A stretch of DNA of 64,000 nucleotides from Streptomyces musisoli. Its GTDB lineage: Bacteria; Actinomycetota; Actinomycetes; Streptomycetales; Streptomycetaceae. The stretch is from assembly GCF_016741855.1 (NCBI RefSeq), contig NZ_JAERRH010000006.1, positions 372,001-436,000 on the forward strand, given 5' to 3'. How positions within the stretch are numbered: position 1 is the first letter of the stretch; the number at the start of each line of letters is the position of its first letter. The position numbers were made by a program, and so were the translations under genes. The notes under the pieces were generated by a model that saw only the letters and a list, made by a program, of their open reading frames with translations, searched no databases and had not been told where the DNA came from. Below, piece after piece: positions 55,322-63,858 of this stretch.

Positions 55322-57361
55322 ATGAGAAGAAATGTTTCTGCACATGTCCCCGCGGCCATTCGGAGATGCCGCCGTACGGCTTGTGTGATCGCGGGGGCGG
55401 CTCTGCTGCCACCTCTGCTGATCCTCCCGATGTCCGGCGGTGACGATCCGTCCGACCGACGGCTGCAGAACGCCTTCACGGACGCCGCGCGCGAGTTCCA
55501 GGTGCCGCGCAGTGTGCTCATGAGCGTGGCGTACATGCAGTCGCGCTGGGACGCCCACCCCGGGGCTCCGAGCGTCTCGGGCGGCTTCGGTCCGATGCAC
55601 CTGCTGGACACCGACCTCGTCAAGGCCCCGGCGCTGTCGCCCGAACCGAAGGCCGGGGACGGCCCCCACGCCCGGCCGAGTGCGGGGGCCGCGGGGCCGT
55701 CCACCAAGGAAGCGGCGGGGCCGTCCGCCGAGGAAGCCGTGGGCGTCACGGGCCGCCACGCCGTGCAGCCGGCGGATCTTCAGCACGCGGCACGGCTGAT
55801 CCAGGCCACGGCCGGACGGCTGCGGACGGACACCGTCGCCAACGTACGCGGCGGCGCGGCCCTTCTGGCGGCCACCCAGACCCAGCTCGGCAAGCCCCTC
55901 AGCAGCGATCCCGCGGACTGGTGGGACGCGGTGGCGCGCTTCCCCGGCACCCGTGACGTCGCGTCGGCCGCGACGTACGCCGCCGACGTCTTCACCGTGA
56001 TCCGGCAGGGCGCGCACCGCACCACCGCCGAGGGCCAGGACGTCACCCTCCCCGCCACGCCCGGTGTGCGGCCCCACCACCGCACCCCCGTCCCGCAGGG
56101 TCCCCAGCGGTCGGAGGAGGTCGAGTGCCCCGCCGAACTCGCCTGTGACTGGCTCGGCGCGCCGTACGAGGAGATCGACGACAGCGCCTACGGCAACCAC
56201 GACCTGGCCGACCGGCCCAGGGACCAGCCGATCGAATACATCGTCATCCACGACACCGAGGCGTCGCTGGCGAGCATGTTCCAGACGGTGCAGGACCCGT
56301 CGGAGGCCTCCTGGCACTACTCGGTCCGCTCCACCGACGGCCATGTCACCCAGCACGTCAGGACCAAGGACGAGGCCTGGCACTCCGGCAGCCAGTTCGT
56401 CAACGCCCGCTCGATCGGCATCGAGCACGAGGCCTTCCTCACGCAGCCCGGAACCTGGTACACGGAGCAGATGTACCAGGCGTCCGCACGCCTGGTGCGG
56501 TACCTGGCGAAGAAGTACGACATCCCGCTCGACCGGCAGCACATCTTCGGCCACGACAACGTGCCGGCCCCGACCGCCGACTCCATCCCCGACATGCACG
56601 ACGACCCCGGCCCCTTCTGGGACTGGCGGCACTACTTCGACCTCCTCGGCGCACCGCTGCGGGCCACCGCGGGACCGGACAGCGACATGGTGACCATCCT
56701 GCCGGACTACAACACGAACCAGCCGCGGTTCACGGGCTGCACCCGCAGTGGTTCACCGTGTCGGCCGCACGGCTCCAGCGCCGTCCGGCTCTACACCGAA
56801 CCGCGCGAGAACGCGCCGCTGATCCAGGACCCGGGCCGGAAGCCGGACGGAGACGACTCCACCGAGGACGTCAACGACCTGGGATCGCGCGTCTCCGCCG
56901 GGCAGACCTTCGCCGTCGCTGACCGCAGCGGCGACTGGACGGCGATCTGGTTCCAGGGGCGGAAGGCCTGGTTCAAGAACCCCAAGGCACACCCGACCGC
57001 CGTCGGAGCGGCCGGGCACATGGTCACGCCGAAGGAGGGTCTGGACGAGGTGCCGGTGTTCGGGCGCGCGCTGCCGGAGGAGGAGGCCTACCCGGACGAC
57101 ATGGACGAGCCGGACGAGTCGCCGCTGCCCTACAGCCTCCAGGCGGGCCAGCGGTACGTGACGCAGTCCGGCGTCGGCAGTTCCTACACCGCCAAGTCGT
57201 TCGGCGACACGCCCAACCCGGTGGTGTGGGGCCGGGAGAAGTACTACGAGATCCAGATCGGCCACCGGCTCGGGTACGTCCGGGCGAGCGACGTGGACGT
57301 GCTGGACGCGACCGCCACCACGGCAGGACCGCAGGAGGAAGGGGCTCCGCCGGCCCCCTGA
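55322..57361 (+). CDS. N-acetylmuramoyl-L-alanine amidase with SLT-like N-terminal domain
   Basis: A 679-residue exported cell-wall hydrolase. After a signal segment (ACVIAGAALLPPLLILPMS) comes an SLT-like region, VPRSVLMSVAYMQSRWDAHPGAPSVSGGFGPMHLLD, where Gln stands in the place of the usual catalytic Glu (ESRW in relatives). The amidase_2 domain (about 310-450) has QPIEYIVIHDTEASLASMF, SWHYSVRSTDGHVTQHV, DEAWHSG, SIGIEHEAFL and IFGHDNVPAPT with the zinc His and Glu ligands. The C-terminal part resembles SH3-like wall-binding repeats (YTEPRENAPLIQD, FAVADRSGDWTAIWFQGRKAWFKNPK). GGGAGAG precedes the ATG at 55322. Confidence 0.88.
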   Translation: MRRNVSAHVPAAIRRCRRTACVIAGAALLPPLLILPMSGGDDPSDRRLQNAFTDAAREFQVPRSVLMSVAYMQSRWDAHPGAPSVSGGFGPMHLLDTDLVKAPALSPEPKAGDGPHARPSAGAAGPSTKEAAGPSAEEAVGVTGRHAVQPADLQHAARLIQATAGRLRTDTVANVRGGAALLAATQTQLGKPLSSDPADWWDAVARFPGTRDVASAATYAADVFTVIRQGAHRTTAEGQDVTLPATPGVRPHHRTPVPQGPQRSEEVECPAELACDWLGAPYEEIDDSAYGNHDLADRPRDQPIEYIVIHDTEASLASMFQTVQDPSEASWHYSVRSTDGHVTQHVRTKDEAWHSGSQFVNARSIGIEHEAFLTQPGTWYTEQMYQASARLVRYLAKKYDIPLDRQHIFGHDNVPAPTADSIPDMHDDPGPFWDWRHYFDLLGAPLRATAGPDSDMVTILPDYNTNQPRFTGCTRSGSPCRPHGSSAVRLYTEPRENAPLIQDPGRKPDGDDSTEDVNDLGSRVSAGQTFAVADRSGDWTAIWFQGRKAWFKNPKAHPTAVGAAGHMVTPKEGLDEVPVFGRALPEEEAYPDDMDEPDESPLPYSLQAGQRYVTQSGVGSSYTAKSFGDTPNPVVWGREKYYEIQIGHRLGYVRASDVDVLDATATTAGPQEEGAPPAP

Positions 57362-57380
57362 CGGGACCGCGGCGGCCGGG

Positions 57381-57410
57381 ACCGGTCCCGGGCCCTGCCC
57401 GGGCGCCGGT
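57381..57410. terminator. Bidirectional hairpin terminator
   Basis: CCCGGGC (57387-57393) and GCCCGGG (57397-57403) pair around CCT; ACCGG (57381-57385) and CCGGT (57406-57410) extend the stem past small bulges. It lies between the convergent amidase and L,D-transpeptidase genes. Confidence 0.75.
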
Positions 57411-57425
57411 TCCGGCAGGACCGCG

Positions 57426-58190
57426 CTATTCCGTCAGCGTCGCCCTGTCCCCCATCACCACCACCGGCTCGCGAGCCGGGTCCAGCGTGCGCAGCAGGAG
57501 CCGCATGGCGTCCTCGGAGACGCTGACGCAGGCCGAGGTGCCGCTGCCGTGGTCCATGTGCAGCCAGATGCCGCCGCCCCTGCCCGCGCCCCAGGGGCGC
57601 GTGGCATCGCGCGGCGGGGTGCCCCTGATGCGGTTGTAGTCGATGGCGATGACGTAGTCGAAATCGTGCTGGTGGGCCTCGTCCCAGCCGGCCGGGGGCG
57701 CATAGGCAGCCTCGTTCCGGTCGTACGGCAGCCGCGTGCCCGGATCGGCGAGCACCCCGCCCGCGTCGGAGAGGGTGAACACACCGACCGGGCTGCGCCG
57801 GTCGCCCTCGTGGTGGTGCGTGGTCCAGCCGGCGCGCCCGTTGTGGGCGGGCCAACTGCCCACCGGGTGCCAGCGGCCGTCCCTGCGGGTGTACAGCACG
57901 ACCCGTGAGGCGGCCGAGTCACGGCCCTCCCCGTAGACGGCCACGACCTGGCGGGAGCCCGCGGGGACACGCCGGTACAGGCGGTCGCCGACCCCCGGGA
58001 TGCGGGCCGGGTCGGCCGTGGGGGCCGACGGCTCGGTGGGCGTCGGCGCGTCCTGGCCGCGGGCATCCCGCGGGCCGTGCGCCGCACGGGCCGGGCCGGG
58101 GGCGATGGTGACGCAGGCGGAGAGCACGAGGAGGAGGGCGCCGCAGGCCGCCGCCGCGACCGTGGTGCGCCGCACGCTGTCTTGCTGCAC
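57426..58190 (-). CDS. L,D-transpeptidase (YkuD) family lipoprotein
   Basis: A 254-residue protein. The N-terminus has a lipobox signal (LLLVLSAC, Cys about residue 26), so it is probably lipid-anchored outside the membrane. The YkuD domain has DRRSPVGVFTL, the DYVIAIDYNR strand and the catalytic motif IWLHMDHGSGTSACVSVSEDAM, with His and the nucleophile Cys. L,D-transpeptidases make 3-3 cross-links in peptidoglycan or attach proteins to it; this group resembles the L,D-peptidase-like YafK/ErfK side more than Ldt proteins with wall-binding domains. The start is a GTG at 58190. Confidence 0.85.
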   Translation of the reverse strand: MQQDSVRRTTVAAAACGALLLVLSACVTIAPGPARAAHGPRDARGQDAPTPTEPSAPTADPARIPGVGDRLYRRVPAGSRQVVAVYGEGRDSAASRVVLYTRRDGRWHPVGSWPAHNGRAGWTTHHHEGDRRSPVGVFTLSDAGGVLADPGTRLPYDRNEAAYAPPAGWDEAHQHDFDYVIAIDYNRIRGTPPRDATRPWGAGRGGGIWLHMDHGSGTSACVSVSEDAMRLLLRTLDPAREPVVVMGDRATLTE

Positions 58191-58436
58191 CCGACCAGGC
58201 TGTCACCGCGGACCGGCCGATCGGGGGGTCTTTCACGTCATCACCGCTCCGGGGGACGTGTATGCCCGGTACTTGACGGGGCGACGGGGCCATGGCCGGA
58301 AGCCGGCGGATTTCGTGGGGCATCGAGAAAAACTGTTTGAAATTCACCACTCCGCGACGCGAACCTTTCACGGCTTGTTGCCGCTCCCGCGGCTGTCCGC
58401 TCCTCGCCCTCCCCTGACACGAGCCACTGGGACGTC
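58191..58436. other. Divergent region between L,D-transpeptidase and ABC genes
   Basis: This 246-base gap must hold both promoters. CACGTC (58234-58239) and GACGTG (58255-58260) form an inverted repeat with a 15-base spacer. TTGACG at about 58274 and TTGAAA at about 58335 are possible -35 boxes for the rightward ABC operon, but no convincing -10 box follows. Confidence 0.35.
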
Positions 58437-60242
58437 ATGCAGATTCAAGACCTTCCGTATCCCGATCCGGGCGTGCCCGACGCGCGTTCGGGTCCCCGAT
58501 TCCTGTGGTGGCTCTGGCGCAATCAGCTGGGCGGGCAGCTGAAGTCGCTCGCCTGGGGCCTGCTCCACTTCGTCTCCGTCTCCGCCCTGCCCTTCTGCGT
58601 CGGCCTCGCCGTGCAGGCGGCCGTCGACGGCTCGGGCACCCGGCTCGCCCTGACGGGTGCTCTGATGCTGCTCTGCGGGATCGGCGTCGCCGTCGGCGAC
58701 ACCTTTCTGCACCGGACCGCCGTCACCAACTGGATCACCGCCGCCGCCCGCGTCCAGCAACTGCTGGCCCGCAAGGCCGCCCGGCTGGGCTCGGCCCTGA
58801 CCCGTCGGGTGGCCGCCGGCGAGGTGGTGTCCGTGTCCACCGGCGACGTGGAGAAGATCGGCTGGTTCGTCGAGGCCCTCTCCCGGTTCACGGCCGCCGC
58901 GCTGACCGTCGTGGTCGTCGGTGCCGGCCTGGTCGTCTACCAGCCCGCTCTCGGCGTGGTCGTCGCCGTGGGCCTGCCCGTCGTGGCGCTCGCGGTGCTG
59001 CCGCTGCTGCCCCGGGCGACGCGCCGCGCCGACGTGCAGCGTGAGAAGGCGGGCCGGGCCACCGAGCTGGCCTCGGACACCGTCGCCGGACTGCGGGTGC
59101 TGCGCGGCATCGGCGGCGAGGAGCTGTTCCTCGACCGCTACCGCCGGGCCTCCCAGGAGGTGCGGCACGCCGCCGTGCGCAGCGCCCGGATGTGGTCGCT
59201 GATCTCCGCCGTCCAGGTGCTGCTGCCCGGGCTGCTGCTGATCGCGGTCGTCTGGCACGGCATCGGCCTGGCCCGGCAGGGCCGGATCACGGTCGGCGAG
59301 CTCGTCACCGTCTACAGCGCCGTCATGGTCCTCAACTACCCGCTGCGGCACTTCGAGGAGATCGCCATGGCGTACTCCTTCTCCCGCCCTTCGGCCAGAC
59401 GCGCCGCGCGCGTGCTGTCGCTGGAGCGGTCCACGGCCACCGACGGCATCCGCGAGGCCGTGGCGCCGGGCGGCGACCTGCACGACCCCGTGACCGGACT
59501 CCTCGCTCCCGCCGGCCGCCTCACCGCCGTGGTGTGCGGCGACCCGGACGCCGCGGGCAGGCTCGCCGAGCGGCTGGGCGGGCACCCCACGGAGCCCGAC
59601 CGGTCGGTGCTGCTCGGCGGGGTGCCCCTGGACGAACTCCCCCTCGACAGCGCCCGGACCGCCGTCCTCGTCCAGGACAAGGAGCCGGTGCTGCTGTCGG
59701 GCACCCTGCGTGAGCTGCTCGACGTGCCCTCGTCCGGTGCCGTACGGGCCGCGGACGCGCTGGCGGCGGCACAGTGCGAGGACGTCCTGGACGCGCTCGT
59801 GCAGGGTTCGCTGGACGCCGCCGATCCGATGGACGCCCGCATCACCGAGCGCGGACGCTCCCTGTCCGGCGGCCAGCGCCAGCGGCTGGCCCTCGCCAGG
59901 TCCCTGATCACCGATCCGGAGGTACTGGTACTGGACGAGCCGACGTCCGCGGTCGACTCGCACACCGAGGCCCGGATCGCGGACGGGCTGCGCAGGCTGC
60001 GGTCGGGGCGGACGACGGTGGTGTTCACCTCCTCGCCACTGCTGCTGGACCGCGCGGACCGGGTCGCCCTGGTGCACGAGGGCGAGGTCGTGGCGGTCGG
60101 CGAGCACCGCGAACTGGTCGACGCCGAGCCGCGGTACCGGGCCGTGGTGACCCGGGAGACCGACGAGGAACTGGCCGCGGCCGACGAAGGCATGCTGCTG
60201 GACGCGCTCCAGGAGCTGGAAGAGATCGAGGAGAGCGCATGA
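58437..60242 (+). CDS. Heterodimeric ABC exporter, subunit 1 (degenerate Walker A)
   Basis: A 601-residue half-transporter with a six-span domain (about 35-320) and an ATPase domain (about 350-580). The Walker A place reads VVCGDPDAAGRLAER (from residue 366), without the GKS/T lysine. The signature LSGGQRQRLALAR (476) and Walker B VLVLDEPTSAVD (Asp500) are intact, but the H-loop reads TVVFTSSPLLL, so its His is also lost. It therefore contributes the signature to the working site and has a dead site of its own. Its stop overlaps the start of subunit 2 (ATGA). It ends in an acidic helix. Confidence 0.92.
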   Translation: MQIQDLPYPDPGVPDARSGPRFLWWLWRNQLGGQLKSLAWGLLHFVSVSALPFCVGLAVQAAVDGSGTRLALTGALMLLCGIGVAVGDTFLHRTAVTNWITAAARVQQLLARKAARLGSALTRRVAAGEVVSVSTGDVEKIGWFVEALSRFTAAALTVVVVGAGLVVYQPALGVVVAVGLPVVALAVLPLLPRATRRADVQREKAGRATELASDTVAGLRVLRGIGGEELFLDRYRRASQEVRHAAVRSARMWSLISAVQVLLPGLLLIAVVWHGIGLARQGRITVGELVTVYSAVMVLNYPLRHFEEIAMAYSFSRPSARRAARVLSLERSTATDGIREAVAPGGDLHDPVTGLLAPAGRLTAVVCGDPDAAGRLAERLGGHPTEPDRSVLLGGVPLDELPLDSARTAVLVQDKEPVLLSGTLRELLDVPSSGAVRAADALAAAQCEDVLDALVQGSLDAADPMDARITERGRSLSGGQRQRLALARSLITDPEVLVLDEPTSAVDSHTEARIADGLRRLRSGRTTVVFTSSPLLLDRADRVALVHEGEVVAVGEHRELVDAEPRYRAVVTRETDEELAAADEGMLLDALQELEEIEESA

Positions 60243-62056
60243 TCGGCGTTGCGCCGCCGGCGTACGACCCGGCGGCCCCGACGACCGCCACCACCCTGCC
60301 CGTGGGCGCGACCGCGACCGTGCGCGCCTACGTCGCCGAGCTGTTCCGCCGGCACCGCCGGGCCTTCCTGCTGCTCATCGCCGTCAACACGGTGGCCGTG
60401 ATCGCCTCCATGGCGGGCCCGTACCTGCTCGGCGGCCTGGTCGAGCGGGTGTCGGACAAGGCCGCGGAACTGCACCTGGGCCTGACCGCCGGGCTGTTCG
60501 TGCTCGCTCTCGCCGTGCAGGCCGTCTTCGTCCGGCAGGTGCGCCTGCGGGGCGCGGTGCTCGGCGAGCGGATGCTGGCCGACCTGCGCGAGGACTTCCT
60601 GGTCCGGTCCGTCGGGCTGCCGCCGGGCGTGCTGGAGCGGGCGGGCACCGGTGACCTGCTGTCCCGCATCACCACCGACATCGACCGGTTGGCCAACGCC
60701 ATGCGCGAGGCCGTGCCGCAGCTGGCCATCGGCGTCGTATGGGCCCTGCTGCTGCTCGGCGGGCTGGTCGTGACGGCTCCACCGCTGGCCGCCGCGGTGC
60801 TGCTCGCCGTGCCGGTCCTGGTGATCGGCTGCCGCTGGTACTTCAGGCGGGCGCCGTCCGGCTACCGCTCGGAATCCGCCGGGTACGCGGCCGTCGCCGC
60901 CGCGCTCGCCGAGACCGTGGACGCAGGGCACACGGTCGAGGCGCACCGCCTCGGCGCCCGCCGCGTGGAGCTGTCGGAGCGGCGGATCAAGGAATGGACG
61001 GCCTGGGAGCGCTACACGCTCTGGCTCCGCTCCGTGCTGTTCCCGGTCATCAACGCCGTCCACCTCCTCGTGCTCGGCTCGGTTCTGATGGTCGGCGGCG
61101 TGTTCGTCCTGCGGGGCTGGATCGGTGTGGGGCAGCTGACCACCGGGGCGCTCATCGCGCAGATGCTCGTCGATCCGGTGAACCTGATCCTGCGCTGGTA
61201 CGACGAGGTGCAGGTCGCCCAGGTGTCGCTGGCCCGCCTGGTCGGGGTGCGGGACATCGAGCCGGACGCCGGGGACGCCTCTCTGAACCCCGACGGCCGG
61301 GCCGTACACGCCGACCGGGTGCACTTCGGCTACCGGGAGGGCGTCGACGTGCTGCGCAGCGTCTCCCTCGAGGTTGCGCCGGGCACCCGGCTCGCCCTGG
61401 TCGGCCCGTCCGGCGCGGGCAAGTCCACCCTGGGCCGGCTGCTCGCCGGGATCTACGCGCCCCGGGACGGCCGGATCACCCTGGGCGGGGCGGAGCTGTC
61501 CCGGATGCCAGCGGAACGCGTTCGCTCGCACGTCGCCCTCGTCAACCAGGAGCACCACGTCTTCGTGGGCTCCCTGCGCGACAACCTCCTGCTGGCCCTC
61601 CCCCACTCGCGGCTTCCCACGACCGGGGAAGGCCCGGCCGGCAGCCACGACGCCGAGCTGTGGGCGGCCCTGGGCGCGGTCGACGCGGACGGGTGGGCGC
61701 GGGCGCTGGACGACGGCCTTGACACCGAGGTCGGCTCCGGCGGCCTCGCGCTGACCCCGGCACAGGCCCAGCAGATCGCGCTGGCCCGGCTGGTGCTGGC
61801 CGATCCCCACACGCTCGTCCTGGACGAGGCGACCTCGCTGCTCGACCCGCGCGCGGCCCGTCATCTGGAACGCTCCCTGGGACGGGTGCTCGACGGCCGC
61901 ACCGTGGTGGCCATCGCCCACCGTCTGCACACCGCCCATGACGCCGACGTGATCGCCGTCGTGGAGAACGGCCGGATCAGCGAGCTGGGCAGCCACGACG
62001 ATCTGGTCGCGGCGGAGGGGCCGTACGCCGCGCTGTGGCGGTCCTGGCACGGGTGA
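60239..62056 (+). CDS. Heterodimeric ABC exporter, subunit 2 (degenerate signature)
   Basis: A 605-residue half-transporter coupled to subunit 1. The six-span domain covers about residues 35-330. The ATPase has an intact Walker A LVGPSGAGKSTLG (Lys395), Walker B TLVLDEATSLLD and H-loop VVAIAHRLHT, but the signature is LALTPAQAQQIALAR (from 503), with TPAQ replacing SGGQ. Paired with subunit 1 this makes one complete ATP site and one fully degenerate site, the known pattern of asymmetric exporters such as TM287/288. The substrate is unknown. No regulator gene is adjacent. Confidence 0.92.
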   Translation: MIGVAPPAYDPAAPTTATTLPVGATATVRAYVAELFRRHRRAFLLLIAVNTVAVIASMAGPYLLGGLVERVSDKAAELHLGLTAGLFVLALAVQAVFVRQVRLRGAVLGERMLADLREDFLVRSVGLPPGVLERAGTGDLLSRITTDIDRLANAMREAVPQLAIGVVWALLLLGGLVVTAPPLAAAVLLAVPVLVIGCRWYFRRAPSGYRSESAGYAAVAAALAETVDAGHTVEAHRLGARRVELSERRIKEWTAWERYTLWLRSVLFPVINAVHLLVLGSVLMVGGVFVLRGWIGVGQLTTGALIAQMLVDPVNLILRWYDEVQVAQVSLARLVGVRDIEPDAGDASLNPDGRAVHADRVHFGYREGVDVLRSVSLEVAPGTRLALVGPSGAGKSTLGRLLAGIYAPRDGRITLGGAELSRMPAERVRSHVALVNQEHHVFVGSLRDNLLLALPHSRLPTTGEGPAGSHDAELWAALGAVDADGWARALDDGLDTEVGSGGLALTPAQAQQIALARLVLADPHTLVLDEATSLLDPRAARHLERSLGRVLDGRTVVAIAHRLHTAHDADVIAVVENGRISELGSHDDLVAAEGPYAALWRSWHG

Positions 62057-62325
62057 GCCGAGCGCCTGCCGTGGCATGCGGGTGCCGTCCGGCACCGGTG
62101 CCCGGCGGGGCCCCTTACGCCCCGGTGCGGGGCCGGGTGCCCCTTCCTGGATGTGTGCCGTTGCGCGGTGCCGAGCAGGGGTGGAAGGCTGGAAAGCGGC
62201 GGCACAGGCTCGGGACGCACCCGGGAACCGCCTGGTGCACGGTGTGTGACCCCCGTGCCGTGTGTGCCGACGGTCCGCCACCCGCTGGGGCGGCATCCGG
62301 CCGTCCTCACCACCTGGAGGTACTC

Positions 62326-62796
62326 GTGGACAGCGCCGACGGCTGGGGGGACGACGTCTACCAGCCCGATCCCTCGGAGATCCGGGAGGATTCGGGGGTG
62401 CTCGACGTCGAGGACACACTGGACTTCGACGGCGTCGCAGACCCCCTCGACCGCGGCTGGTCCCCTCCCGAGCGACCGTGGGCGGTCGAACACCGCGGCG
62501 TGACCGCAGCCGAACGCCAGGCGGGCGAGACCCTCGACCAGCGGCTCGCGGAGGAGCAGCCCGATCTCGCCGCGCCGGACGGCGACGGCATCGGCGACTG
62601 CGACGGCACGGACGGGGAGCTTCTGGACAACGAGGTCGGCAACTTCCGCTCCGGCCGGCTGGTGGCCCCCGACGAGGGGGCGCACGAGGACGAGGAGGCC
62701 GCCCTCGTCGCCACCGACGTCGGCATCGACGGGGCGGCCGCCTCCGCCGAGGAGGCCGCGATGCACATCGTCGACGAGGACTCCTTCTCCGGCTGA
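62326..62796 (+). CDS. DUF5709 family acidic protein
   Basis: A 156-residue, strongly acidic soluble protein that I place in DUF5709, an actinobacterial family of unknown function. It reads WGDDVYQPDPSEIREDSGVLDVEDTLDFDGVADPLDRGWSPPERPWAVEHRGVTAAERQAGETLDQRLAEEQPD, followed by an Asp/Glu-rich second half ending EEAAMHIVDEDSFSG. The family start WxDDVYQP and DRGxSPPxRP are typical. The GTG at 62326 has GGAGG five bases upstream. The gene is separated from the ABC operon by 269 bases in which I see nothing else convincing. Confidence 0.82.
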   Translation: MDSADGWGDDVYQPDPSEIREDSGVLDVEDTLDFDGVADPLDRGWSPPERPWAVEHRGVTAAERQAGETLDQRLAEEQPDLAAPDGDGIGDCDGTDGELLDNEVGNFRSGRLVAPDEGAHEDEEAALVATDVGIDGAAASAEEAAMHIVDEDSFSG

Positions 62797-62918
62797 GAGG
62801 TGCCCGACCGATCCAGCTGAAAGGTGCCCGGCCGAGAGGTCCCCGGCTGAGAGGTCCCCCATTGACGGATCTTCGGCCGGGAGTGCCCCGGCTGAAGGTC
62901 TCCGGCCGAGCAGGGTCC
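62791..62918. repeat. Degenerate 15-base repeats in a convergent gap
   Basis: From the DUF5709 stop to the next convergent stop, variants of GGCYGAGAGGTSCCC recur about seven times (for example at 62791, 62832, 62845, 62876 and 62890) with spacers of 0-18 bases. No hairpin terminator is evident. Confidence 0.8.
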
Positions 62919-63713
62919 TCAGATCACGTTGAGGGCCGCGGCGCAGCCCACGCCGCCGAGCAGCATGAACACCGGCATCAGCACCTTCAGCTCGACCCAG
63001 CTGCCCGCCCGGAACCGCATCGCCTTCGGCGGACCGATCGGGTACCAGCGCTTGCGCCCGACCGGGATCGGCCACAGGACCGGGCAGCCGGACACCGTCA
63101 GCGCGTCCCCGATGTCGTGCACGAGCGCGCCCAGCACGATCGGCAGCCCCAGCCAGAGGTACTCCTGCCCGGGTGCGGTGAACAGCCAGTCGGAGCCATT
63201 GCCCGGTTTGTCGAGCACTCCCGCGAGGATCCACGCGCTGGTCGCCGCCAGCAGCCAGACCAGGACGTCGCTGCTGGAGCCGCGCGCCGCCCGCCACAGC
63301 AGACCCTCGATCGCGAGCACCATGTGCACGAACAGGATCGCCAGCACGGCCCAGCGGCCTCCGGCGATCGCCGCCGCGGAGGAGCCGGCGCCGATCAGGA
63401 CCGCCCACACCCAGGTGTGCGTCAGCGTGCGGTGCCCGCCGGAGCGGCGCGGGTCGCCCTGCTTCCTGGTCGCCTTGTAGACGGCGTACGACAGCTTGTC
63501 CACGATCTCGCAGATCCAGCGCGAGATCGGCCCGAAGGCCCGCGAGATCGTGGCCGCCTTGTGATCGAGGTCCGGGGCGAGGGCGGCGCCGGCGCAGATC
63601 AGGGCGCCGGACAGGAGCACCGGCCAGGGCATCGCGTGCCCGGCCGCCGCCGCGGCGGCTCCGACGCCCAGCCAGGCCGCGGCCCCCGACAGTGAGTGTG
63701 CTGGTCCCATCAT
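62919..63713 (-). CDS. YdjM/DUF457-like metal-dependent membrane hydrolase
   Basis: A 264-residue membrane protein with about six spans. It shows the YdjM features: MMGPAHSLSGAAAWLG with an early His, GAALAPDLDHKAATIS (Asp-Leu-Asp-His), SGGHRTLTHTWVWAVLIG (HRxxTH) and VLGALVHDIGDALT (HDxxD), all putative metal ligands at the membrane face. The reaction is unknown; DUF457 enzymes may act on lipids. The ATG at 63713 is favoured by GGAAAG upstream, with an in-frame ATG at 63731 as an alternative. It is divergent from the helicase gene at the window edge. Confidence 0.85.
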   Translation of the reverse strand: MMGPAHSLSGAAAWLGVGAAAAAAGHAMPWPVLLSGALICAGAALAPDLDHKAATISRAFGPISRWICEIVDKLSYAVYKATRKQGDPRRSGGHRTLTHTWVWAVLIGAGSSAAAIAGGRWAVLAILFVHMVLAIEGLLWRAARGSSSDVLVWLLAATSAWILAGVLDKPGNGSDWLFTAPGQEYLWLGLPIVLGALVHDIGDALTVSGCPVLWPIPVGRKRWYPIGPPKAMRFRAGSWVELKVLMPVFMLLGGVGCAAALNVI

Positions 63714-63858
63714 GGCCGCTTTCCGCCCCATTCCTCGTGTGCCGCTGTCCAGTTGACCTGGTGCGCTGACGCTGCGTCGGCGACACAGCGTAGCGGCCGT
63801 GATCTTCCTGCTCGCAGCCGATTCCCCGCTCGGGCGGTGGGCCAGGCAAGATGGGGTC

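Noticed and set aside
59336..62419. A 1027-codon minus-strand frame over the ABC exporter genes
   Set aside because: It is a shadow of two genes with complete permease and ATPase domains; it has low-complexity composition and no ribosome site.
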